This document shows positions 1 to 5,578 of a stretch of 5,605 nucleotides of DNA, piece by piece. Both the position numbers and the translations under genes were made by a program. Position 1 is the stretch's first letter, and each line of letters starts with the position of its first letter. Origin of the DNA: CAYPYI01 sp964415085 (lineage in GTDB: Bacteria; Bacillota; Clostridia; Tissierellales; Tissierellaceae); NCBI GenBank assembly GCA_964415085.1, contig CAYPYI010000084.1, forward strand, positions 1 through 5,605, in the 5' to 3' direction. A model generated the notes under the pieces. The model searched no databases and was not told the origin of the DNA. It saw nothing but the letters and a program-made list of their open reading frames with translations.

Positions 1-76
1 CTATATATATTATATCCTTAAATTTAATTTTTAAGTGTATAATTTTGCTTATTTAACTTCATACTTTCTCTTATCA

Positions 77-105
77 TTGTAATTAAATATTTTCTATGTT
101 ATTAT
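77..105 (+). promoter_or_regulatory. Probable sigma-A promoter of the queL-queT operon
   Basis: A -35-like TTGTAA (77-82) and a -10-like TATTAT (100-105) are separated by a 17-base spacer. Transcription would start near base 112, leaving a leader just long enough to carry the complete preQ1 riboswitch. A better-looking TATAAT at 119-124 was not chosen because transcription from it would begin inside the riboswitch P1 stem. AT-rich sequence yields such matches by chance, so the support comes mainly from spacing and position. Confidence 0.5.
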
Positions 106-124
106 AAATAAGTCTTAATATAAT

Positions 125-161
125 TAGGTGTTTCCTTGGTACCCACTTATAAAAAACAAGG
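125..161 (+). promoter_or_regulatory. preQ1-I (class I) riboswitch, translational type
   Basis: This is a compact H-type pseudoknot aptamer that senses preQ1 or a related 7-deazaguanine. The P1 stem pairs TAGGTG (125-130) with CACTTA (144-149), with one G-T wobble. The P2 stem pairs CCTTG (134-138) in the loop with CAAGG (157-161) in the tail. The tail ATAAAAAAC (149-157) matches the A-rich tail I recall for the Bacillus subtilis aptamer. C143, directly 5' of the 3' P1 strand, sits where the ligand-pairing cytosine is expected, and T131 matches the conserved first loop U. The 3' P2 strand overlaps the queL Shine-Dalgarno sequence, so ligand binding should hide the ribosome binding site. The downstream queuosine-salvage genes fit this call. 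Confidence 0.88.
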
Positions 162-164
162 GAG
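158..164 (+). promoter_or_regulatory. Ribosome binding site of queL, overlapping the riboswitch
   Basis: AAGGGAG lies 8 bases before the ATG at 173 but only 2 bases before the in-frame ATG at 167, so the later ATG is the better start. Its first four bases (158-161) are the 3' strand of riboswitch stem P2. This is the direct link between ligand binding and loss of translation initiation. Confidence 0.82.
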
Positions 165-172
165 TGATGTTT

Positions 173-865
173 ATGGATAGATATAGTAAGATTACTAGCA
201 AAAATGCTAGAGAAATCGTACTTTTAAAATCACGCCCCTGCACATGGGGGCGTTGTTTTTTTTGTGATTATATCTTTGATAACACAAATGACAAAGAAGA
301 AATGATTAAATTAAATAGGGATGTATTGGAAAATGTTACAGGCGAGTTTAAAAAACTTGAAGTTATAAACTCAGCAAGTGTATTTCAACTACCTATGGAA
401 AGCCTAGTTCATATTAAAGACATTGTAGAAAGTAAAAATATTGAAGTTTTATACTTTGAAAGCCATTACATGTACAAAACTAGGTTGGATGAAATCCGTA
501 ATTTTTTCCCTAACACTAAGATTATTTTTAAATGTGGGATAGAAACATTTGATAATGATTTTAGGGAAAATTATCTAAAAAAAGGTGCTAACTTTACATC
601 TTTTGAAGATGTAAAAAAACATTTTGAATCTATCTGTCTTCTAGTTGGAATTAAAGGACAAACTAAAGATATGATTAGACGTGATATTGATATTTTAAAA
701 AATAATTTTAAATATGGGTGTATCAATATATATACAAAAAACTCCACCCCTGTAGAACCTGACTTTGAACTAATTAAATGGTTTAAAGAAGAATTTTCTT
801 ATTTAGAGCAATATGATAATATAGAAATTCTTTGGAATAATACAGATTTTGGAGTGGGGGATTAA
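173..865 (+). CDS. queL: Radical SAM protein, probable queuine lyase (QueL)
   Basis: The product is a 230-residue cytosolic radical SAM enzyme. The cluster-binding cysteines are C23, C28 and C31, a CX4CX2C spacing rather than the usual CX3CX2C, with an aromatic residue (F30) before the last cysteine. GIETFD (122-127) and GIKGQTKDMI (159-168) match the strand and loop patterns of radical SAM TIM-barrels. It is not QueE: the glycine-rich N-terminal motif of that family is absent. In gut Clostridia, QueL (queuine lyase) releases preQ1 from queuine so that preQ1 can re-enter tRNA queuosine synthesis. The identification rests on radical SAM features, size, the preQ1 riboswitch upstream and queT one base downstream; I have no alignment to a characterised QueL. 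The start at 173 is set by the AAGGGAG ribosome binding site; in-frame GTG 128 lies inside the riboswitch. Odd feature: codons 20-31 form a terminator-like hairpin. Confidence 0.8.
   Translation: MDRYSKITSKNAREIVLLKSRPCTWGRCFFCDYIFDNTNDKEEMIKLNRDVLENVTGEFKKLEVINSASVFQLPMESLVHIKDIVESKNIEVLYFESHYMYKTRLDEIRNFFPNTKIIFKCGIETFDNDFRENYLKKGANFTSFEDVKKHFESICLLVGIKGQTKDMIRRDIDILKNNFKYGCINIYTKNSTPVEPDFELIKWFKEEFSYLEQYDNIEILWNNTDFGVGD
195..210 (+). other. Perfect short hairpin in the 5' coding region of queL
   Basis: CTAGCA (195-200) and TGCTAG (205-210) form a perfect 6-bp stem around an AAAA loop, 22 bases downstream of the start codon. It lies between the riboswitch and the terminator-like hairpin, in codons for T-S-K-N-A-R. 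It could affect early elongation or organise the leader RNA, but a stem this short can arise by chance. Confidence 0.4.
232..263 (+). terminator. Terminator-like hairpin with T-tract inside queL
   Basis: ACGCCCC (232-238) pairs perfectly with GGGGCGT (247-253). A T-G wobble (239-246) closes a six-base loop. TTG and then eight consecutive T residues (256-263) follow. A GC-rich stem with an uninterrupted T-tract is the form of a Rho-independent terminator, here at the codons for R21 to C31, which hold the iron-sulfur cysteines. The third bases C235 (CGC) and G250 (GGG) pair with each other, although such codons are unfavoured in this AT-rich sequence. When ribosomes translate queL they should prevent folding; when the riboswitch blocks initiation the hairpin could form and stop transcription. 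The structure is seen in the sequence; its activity is inferred. Confidence 0.5.
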
Positions 866-866
866 A

Positions 867-1346
867 ATGGAAACAAAAAAAATTACAACATATGGTTTGA
901 TAATGGCACTATATATTGTGCTAAGCCTTGTAGTACCAGAACTTGGCTATGGTCCTATTCAATTTAGAATATCAGAAGTACTTACTCTTCTTGCCTTTAT
1001 TGATTCAGGATATGTATTACCACTAACACTAGCTTGTGCTATTGTTAATATCTGGTCACCATTTGGAATTGTAGATGTCATCTTTGGATCTTTAGCTAGT
1101 TTTCTAGCTTTAACCAGCATGACTAAAACAAAAAATATTTATATTGCTAGTCTATTTCCCGCATTATTTTCAGTTATTATTGGTTTAGAAATTCTTTTTT
1201 TATCAAATGAACCAATCAATTTTTTCTTAGTTACTGCTCAAATAATGCTTTCTGAAATAGTCATAGTAACTATAATAGGAGTTCCTGTTTTCAAAAGTAT
1301 TATTAAAAACAATTTTTTAATGGACAAACTATTATTAAAAGATTAA
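867..1346 (+). CDS. queT: QueT-family ECF transporter S component for queuosine precursors
   Basis: This 159-residue integral membrane protein is the substrate-binding S component of an energy-coupling factor transporter, predicted to import queuosine precursors such as queuine or preQ1. Family signatures are GYGPIQFRISEVLT (27-40) and SPFGIVDVIFGS (64-75). Hydrophobic segments lie at about 10-25, 37-61, 66-82, 90-112 and 117-140, and the C-terminus is basic. Length and topology fit small S components. The ATG is one base after the queL stop and is preceded by a G-rich site (855-860), so the two genes are co-transcribed and probably translationally coupled. An in-frame TTG at 849 would add six residues but would place the start inside that site. 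No ATPase or T-component gene is present, so it presumably uses a shared ECF module encoded elsewhere. Pairing with queL suggests queuine as the cargo, possibly making it functionally equivalent to the transporter named QrtT; the exact ligand cannot be read from sequence. Confidence 0.88.
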   Translation: METKKITTYGLIMALYIVLSLVVPELGYGPIQFRISEVLTLLAFIDSGYVLPLTLACAIVNIWSPFGIVDVIFGSLASFLALTSMTKTKNIYIASLFPALFSVIIGLEILFLSNEPINFFLVTAQIMLSEIVIVTIIGVPVFKSIIKNNFLMDKLLLKD

Positions 1347-1348
1347 AC

Positions 1349-1378
1349 AAAAGTCTCACCATTTGGTGAGACTTTTTT
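1349..1378. terminator. Bidirectional intrinsic terminator between queT and the dipeptidase gene
   Basis: GTCTCACC (1353-1360) pairs perfectly with GGTGAGAC (1365-1372) around an ATTT loop. The stem is extended by AAAA (1349-1352) with TTTT (1373-1376). Six T residues (1373-1378) follow on the + strand, making a strong terminator 2 bases after the queT stop. On the - strand the T-tract is TTTTGTTT, weaker but usable. The dipeptidase stop codon (1377-1379) overlaps its edge. Confidence 0.92.
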
Positions 1379-2606
1379 ACCTTATAATTTTTGTATGTCT
1401 TGATATTTTGTTATCTTTTTCTATTTCTAATGATAATACATGATATTTTTCATTAAGTAGACTTTTATCAACTTTAATCTCTTTAATATTTTTACAATTT
1501 TCCTCAATAACTAACCCATCATATATTATTTTATAATTATAATTATCTTCATCAATTCTAAAAGTTAGATTATCTTGGTCAAATTCTATTTTTATATTGT
1601 TATCTAAATCTATTTTTCTGTTTTTTTCTACTTCTTTTAATACTCTTAAGTTATTAAGACCTAATACTTTTCTTATTTCATCTTCTGAGTATTTCCTTTT
1701 TTGCATCTCCATTACTATCTTATATAAGTCCAGACAAGAATCAATTCCTTTTGGCATGCTGGCACCATCAAAATCACTGCCTAGACCTACATAATCTATT
1801 CCCACAAGTTCTTTTACATAATCTATATGATCTACTATATCTATATATGTTGCGGCTTCTTGATTCTCATTTAAGCTCTTTTTCCAAAAATTAATATTTA
1901 TTACTCCATTATTTTCTTTTAATTTGATTATTTGATCATCCCTTAAGTTTCTTACATGGTCTACTAATGATCTTACACTTGAATGACTAGCAATAACTGG
2001 ACTTCTAGAAATATTTATAGTATCATAAAAAGTTTTCTCATTCATGTGTGATGTATCTATAACTATTCCTAAGTCATTTAAGTATTTTGTATATTCAATG
2101 CCTAATCCAGTAAGGCCTAAATCATTTTCTTTAATACCATATCCTAATTCATTAGGATCATTCCACACATATCCAATTACTTTAACTCCTATATCTTGAT
2201 ATTGCTTGGTTAAATATTTATAGTTACTTTCATTTATTGAATAGGCTCCTTCTATAGTAGGAACTAAGCAGATTTTATTTTTATTTAGTATTTTTTGAAT
2301 ATCATTTAAAGTACTTGGAATTTCAGCCTTATTTTTATTTTTTAAAACAATTAGGTGTAGTGCATTTATTAAAGCCAATATTTTATTATTATTTTCTTCA
2401 AAAGATCCAAGTTCTCTAGTAAATGCAGAGAAATATCCTACATTAAAGCCTACCCTTTCCATTTTAAGCAAATCTATATGGAAATTAGTTTCCTTTCCTA
2501 AATCGATTTCCATCTTAAAGTTATCATCAATTACCTTAAGTAGTGTATCATTGTGACAGTCTAAAACAATTGCATTTTTTATTAAATCATTTATATTTCT
2601 ATCCAT
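1377..2606 (-). CDS. M19-family (membrane/renal dipeptidase type) zinc dipeptidase
   Basis: The product is a 409-residue metal-dependent dipeptidase of peptidase family M19, which hydrolyses dipeptides at a binuclear zinc site. Expected metal ligands are visible: H18 and D20 (DCHNDT), bridging E119 (PTIEGA), H187 (IDTSHM) and H208 (ASHSS). The catalytic-region aspartate D278 lies in GLGSDFDG, and R219 is a candidate substrate-binding arginine. There is no signal peptide, so the enzyme is probably cytosolic, consistent with nutrient peptide use or cell-wall peptide recycling. The catalytic domain appears to end near residue 328. Residues about 335-409 form a beta-rich extension not needed for the M19 fold. 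AAGGAGG (2612-2618, complement) lies 5 bases before the ATG and fixes the start. The gene is monocistronic, convergent with queT and divergent from the nuclease-helicase gene. Substrate preference, including any D-amino acid specificity, cannot be deduced. Confidence 0.92.
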   Translation of the reverse strand: MDRNINDLIKNAIVLDCHNDTLLKVIDDNFKMEIDLGKETNFHIDLLKMERVGFNVGYFSAFTRELGSFEENNNKILALINALHLIVLKNKNKAEIPSTLNDIQKILNKNKICLVPTIEGAYSINESNYKYLTKQYQDIGVKVIGYVWNDPNELGYGIKENDLGLTGLGIEYTKYLNDLGIVIDTSHMNEKTFYDTINISRSPVIASHSSVRSLVDHVRNLRDDQIIKLKENNGVININFWKKSLNENQEAATYIDIVDHIDYVKELVGIDYVGLGSDFDGASMPKGIDSCLDLYKIVMEMQKRKYSEDEIRKVLGLNNLRVLKEVEKNRKIDLDNNIKIEFDQDNLTFRIDEDNYNYKIIYDGLVIEENCKNIKEIKVDKSLLNEKYHVLSLEIEKDNKISRHTKIIR

Positions 2607-2651
2607 ACCTGCCTCCTTTAAATCTACTACAATTTATTTTATCACTTTCCT

Positions 2652-2680
2652 TTTATAAGTTCTATTATTTAGTATATAAT
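2652..2680 (+). promoter_or_regulatory. Probable promoter of the nuclease-helicase gene in the divergent region
   Basis: TTTATA (2652-2657) and a perfect TATAAT (2675-2680) are separated by 17 bases, placing the start of transcription near 2687, shortly before the ribosome binding site at 2699. On the opposite strand the same 2652-2657 bases read TATAAA, a possible -10 for the dipeptidase gene, but no convincing -35 partner is seen for it. The two divergent promoters would overlap within the 104-base gap. Confidence 0.55.
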
Positions 2681-2698
2681 AAAGTAAACATATATATT

Positions 2699-2704
2699 AG
2701 GAGG
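2699..2704 (+). promoter_or_regulatory. Ribosome binding site fixing the nuclease-helicase start
   Basis: AGGAGG lies 6 bases before the ATG at 2711. It shows that the 56 in-frame codons upstream, which run through the promoter and into the divergent dipeptidase gene, are not part of the protein. Confidence 0.9.
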
Positions 2705-2710
2705 AATCTT

Positions 2711-4207
2711 ATGATACCTATAAATATTTTAACTTTATATAATTTAGAAAAACACTATTCTAATTTGAATGATGATCTAATGATATATTTAAATAAATTG
2801 GGACATGACACTAGTATTGATGAGCTTCAAGATATATTAGTTTTTATAGAATATCTAAAAGATAATTCTAATAAAAACTTTAATATTTTTGATGGATATA
2901 TTTTAGGTTTTGTAATTGAAAGAATTGGTAAAGAGTTTGACTTTTTGAGATTCGGAAAAAACAAAGTTATAAATATAGAAATAAAAAGAAAGTCTTCGAT
3001 AAACAAAATAAAAAATCAACTTGAAAAAAATGCCTACTATTTAAATCTACTAAAAAAAGACATCGAACTATATACTTTTATTTCCAGCAGTAAAATACTA
3101 TATCAATATAAAAATGAAAAGTTAACAGAAGTTGATTTTAATGTTCTAACTCATAGCTTAAAAACGCAAGTTTTGGAAAGCAAATCAAATCGACCTTTTG
3201 ATGTCGATAGTAAATTTGATACGGATAAATTTATTATCTCTCCTATTAACAATTTTGACTTATTTTATAAGAGAAAATACTTCCTAACAAATGAACAACA
3301 GCAGATTAAAAAACATATTTTAAAAAATATAAATAATATTCCTAAAAAAATTATTGGGATTAAAGGACAACCTGGTAGCGGTAAAACTCTTTTAGCATAT
3401 GATATTGCTTTAACCTTATATGATAAAGCTATCCCAACTGTTATTGTACATTGTGGTAATCTAAGTCCAAAACATGAAAAAATTAATACTATTCAAGGAA
3501 AAATATTCATAATATCAATTAAAGATTTCTTTATAGATTTTAATTATTATTCTCATAAATTTGAAGTTATTATTATAGATGAGGCTCAAAGATTAAGAAA
3601 GAATCAGTTGGATTTAATAGAAAAACGTCAAAAATATCTAACATCCTATTTTATATTATCATTTTTTCCATATCAACGTTTATCTAGGGATGAGTTTTAT
3701 AATGGTATAGATAATATAGAGGATAAGGAAACATATAATATATACTCTTTAAAAGGAAAAATAAGGAGTAATTATAATATAACTCATTTTATTAAATGTT
3801 TCTTTAATAAAAGTATGTATTTGAGGAGTAACAACCTTGTTCATAATTTGAAAAACAATGTCAGTCTTGATTTTACTATATCAAGATCGGAATCACTAAG
3901 CATAATATCAAATCTTCTAAATGATAACTGGAATTTTTTAGTAACAAATTCTAGCAATAAAAGTCAAAATGACTTAGGCTATAATTCTTTTGATATAATT
4001 GGTCAAGAATTTAAAAATGTTGTTATTATATTGGATAAAAATGTCATTATAAAAAATAATGATCTATGTTTTGATAATGATTTTTCTCAACTTTCTCAAC
4101 TCATATATCAGAACATGACCAGAGCTAGAGATAACCTTCATATTATTATTGAAGATAATCCAAGCTTATTTAAATATATCTCTGAAATTATAGATTTTTA
4201 TTCTTAA
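2711..4207 (+). CDS. PD-(D/E)XK-like nuclease fused to a DUF2075-type SF1 helicase
   Basis: The product is a 498-residue soluble protein with two parts. Residues about 60-130 resemble a PD-(D/E)XK nuclease core: E70, D77 (EFDFLRF), then E90 and K92 (NIEIKRK), and a helix with Q103 and Y109. Residues about 190-490 form a superfamily 1 helicase/ATPase: Q-motif-like LTNEQQ (192-197), Walker A GQPGSGKT (219-226, K225), Walker B DEAQR (290-294), a motif-III-like glutamine Q322, KIRSN (350-354), IIGQEFKNVVI (429-439) and arginine-finger NMTRARDNL (468-476). These match DUF2075-type ATP-binding helicases. Such nuclease-helicase fusions act on DNA or RNA; some, such as staphylococcal Nhi, restrict phage, so defence is plausible but inferred. 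The gene stands alone with its own promoter and terminator, and there are no partner defence genes in the window. All core ATPase motifs look intact. The nuclease assignment (about 0.6) is weaker than the helicase assignment (about 0.9). A repair role is the main alternative. Confidence 0.8.
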   Translation: MIPINILTLYNLEKHYSNLNDDLMIYLNKLGHDTSIDELQDILVFIEYLKDNSNKNFNIFDGYILGFVIERIGKEFDFLRFGKNKVINIEIKRKSSINKIKNQLEKNAYYLNLLKKDIELYTFISSSKILYQYKNEKLTEVDFNVLTHSLKTQVLESKSNRPFDVDSKFDTDKFIISPINNFDLFYKRKYFLTNEQQQIKKHILKNINNIPKKIIGIKGQPGSGKTLLAYDIALTLYDKAIPTVIVHCGNLSPKHEKINTIQGKIFIISIKDFFIDFNYYSHKFEVIIIDEAQRLRKNQLDLIEKRQKYLTSYFILSFFPYQRLSRDEFYNGIDNIEDKETYNIYSLKGKIRSNYNITHFIKCFFNKSMYLRSNNLVHNLKNNVSLDFTISRSESLSIISNLLNDNWNFLVTNSSNKSQNDLGYNSFDIIGQEFKNVVIILDKNVIIKNNDLCFDNDFSQLSQLIYQNMTRARDNLHIIIEDNPSLFKYISEIIDFYS

Positions 4208-4267
4208 AAATACCCCCAAAATAGATAGTTAACTTAAATTGATTAAACTATCTACTCTGGAGGTATT
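4206..4267. terminator. Long bidirectional hairpin terminator between the nuclease-helicase and YibE/F genes
   Basis: An inner perfect 9-bp stem pairs TAGATAGTT (4222-4230) with AACTATCTA (4246-4254) around a 15-base loop. An outer stem pairs AATACC (4209-4214) with GGTATT (4262-4267), continued by CCA with TGG (4216-4218 with 4258-4260). Mismatches separate the two stems. Reading the - strand, the hairpin ends in GGTATTTTTA, giving a good U-tract for the YibE/F transcript. On the + strand the following sequence is only loosely T-rich. It lies directly after one stop codon and 6 bases after the other. Confidence 0.75.
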
Positions 4268-4273
4268 ATACTT

Positions 4274-5419
4274 CTATTTTTCAGAAATTATATTTTCTAT
4301 TTCTAAATTATCCTCTTCTTTTTTATCATTATAAATTAGAAGTGTACTTATTACTGCTGTTATTGGTATAGTAAGAACAAGCCCTATACTACCTGATAAG
4401 CTTCTTACAATTTCTGTTGCTATAAGGTCCATGTTAATAATTTCATTAACTGGTAAATTATAAGCAGTAAACAAAAGTAGCATTGGTATTGAACTTCCTG
4501 TATATGCTAATATCAATGTATTTATCATAGTTCCCATGATATCTTTTCCTATATTCATGCCTGATAAAAACAGGTCTTTTTTACTTATATTATCACTATT
4601 ATTATATATTTCATCAATCGATGATGCTATAGACATCCCTACATCCATTACCGCTCCTAAAGCACCTAGAATTATACCTGAAAACAATAGATTTAAGTAG
4701 TTAAAGTCAATACCTTGAGGTATGAACATAAGCATTGCTACCTCTTCAGAGTTTTTACCAGTAAGATTCATTTTCTTACCTATATAAAGTGATATAAATC
4801 CAGCTATTATTACCCCTAAAGAAGTGCCTATTATCGCCGAATAACTTTTTTTATTAAATCCACCTATAAGTAGTATTGTAATTACTGTTGTTATTATAGC
4901 TATAATTATAGATAAAAACAAAGGATCTTTACCATTTAATATTCCTGGCAGTAAAACGTATATTATTAAGAAAATAGTTAATATTAAAGATATTATAGCT
5001 CTTAAGCCTTTTGTTTTACCTAATATTAATACTATTAATAAAAATAAAATAACTAAAATCTTAATATATCCACTTCTATAAAATTCAATTATATTAACAA
5101 GTACTTCATTATTTTCATCATTTTCTATACTTACCATTACCATATCATTTTCTTTTACTATTATATTATAGAAATCATTCTCTGATAAATTATGTTCTAC
5201 AACAAATCTTTCTCCTTTAAAATCCCCTGATAGTATCTCTACTTCTATTTCTTGCATGTATCCTATGTAAAACTCATCTTCTAGTTCTTGAACTTCTCCT
5301 ACTTTTAAAACTTTAGCTTTTTCTGATATATATCCTTCATCCTCAGCAATAACTGTGGCTGAAAAACTTACTAATATTAATAAAACAATTAAAAATATAC
5401 TAAACCTTTTATTACTCAT
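4274..5419 (-). CDS. YibE/F-family integral membrane protein
   Basis: This 381-residue polytopic membrane protein belongs to the YibE/F-like family, whose function is not established. An N-terminal hydrophobic stretch (6-24) followed by ATVIAEDE looks like a signal peptide or signal anchor. Residues about 27-115 form a beta-rich extracytoplasmic domain with a basic, OB-like character. Hydrophobic membrane segments follow at about 118-134, 138-158, 166-187, 193-213, 241-262, 293-327 and 340-363, and the tail is short, acidic and cytosolic. Family-typical conserved stretches are GALGAVMDVGMSIASSI (252-268), GKDIMGTMINTLILAYTG (291-308) and ATEIVRSLSGSIGLVLTIP (334-352). The length is normal for single-gene Firmicute members, with no sign of truncation. 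GGGAGG (5425-5430, complement) lies 5 bases before the ATG and fixes the start. It appears monocistronic and converges on the nuclease-helicase gene. Transport is often guessed for this family, but nothing here proves it. Confidence 0.9.
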   Translation of the reverse strand: MSNKRFSIFLIVLLILVSFSATVIAEDEGYISEKAKVLKVGEVQELEDEFYIGYMQEIEVEILSGDFKGERFVVEHNLSENDFYNIIVKENDMVMVSIENDENNEVLVNIIEFYRSGYIKILVILFLLIVLILGKTKGLRAIISLILTIFLIIYVLLPGILNGKDPLFLSIIIAIITTVITILLIGGFNKKSYSAIIGTSLGVIIAGFISLYIGKKMNLTGKNSEEVAMLMFIPQGIDFNYLNLLFSGIILGALGAVMDVGMSIASSIDEIYNNSDNISKKDLFLSGMNIGKDIMGTMINTLILAYTGSSIPMLLLFTAYNLPVNEIINMDLIATEIVRSLSGSIGLVLTIPITAVISTLLIYNDKKEEDNLEIENIISEK

Positions 5420-5473
5420 ATAAACCTCCCATTATTTCTACTTCTATATATCATATTATTCTATCATAGATTT

Positions 5474-5479
5474 ATTATA
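5474..5479 (-). promoter_or_regulatory. Possible -10 element for the YibE/F gene
   Basis: A perfect TATAAT on the - strand lies 55 bases before the start codon, a reasonable leader length. No good -35 is present at 16-18 bases upstream; the closest sequence is TAAGTT at 5497-5502. The surrounding 159-base intergenic region is about four-fifths A+T, so chance matches are frequent. Confidence 0.3.
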
Positions 5480-5578
5480 TTTTTATACTTTTTTAAAACT
5501 TAATATGTATTTAATAATTTATATTTTGTAGTATTTTCAAACACTATGGGTATAGTTTTTAATAAGGAGGGATTATTA

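Noticed and set aside
1..76. Possible 3' end of an upstream gene
   Set aside because: Only short AT-rich open stretches with stops in all frames by about base 54; nothing supports coding.
119..124. Perfect TATAAT as the queL promoter -10
   Set aside because: Transcription from it would start near 131, removing the 5' strand of riboswitch stem P1.
128..172. Longer queL with GTG start at 128, or ATG start at 167
   Set aside because: GTG 128 lies inside riboswitch stem P1 with no ribosome binding site, and ATG 167 is only 2 bases from AAGGGAG. ATG 173 has an 8-base spacing.
173..865. QueE (7-carboxy-7-deazaguanine synthase) as identity of the radical SAM protein
   Set aside because: The N-terminal glycine-rich and GCN-type motifs of QueE are absent, the cysteine spacing differs, and no queC or queD gene is adjacent.
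849..866. TTG start for queT at 849
   Set aside because: It would overlap the queL coding end and put the G-rich ribosome binding site inside the gene; ATG 867 is correctly spaced and matches the S-component N-terminus.
1597..1794. 65-codon + strand open frame
   Set aside because: It is antisense to the dipeptidase coding sequence, has no ribosome binding site and shows no recognisable protein features.
2543..2710. 56-codon N-terminal extension of the nuclease-helicase
   Set aside because: It runs through the divergent promoter region and into the dipeptidase gene in antisense, and AGGAGG at 2699-2704 clearly marks ATG 2711 as the start.
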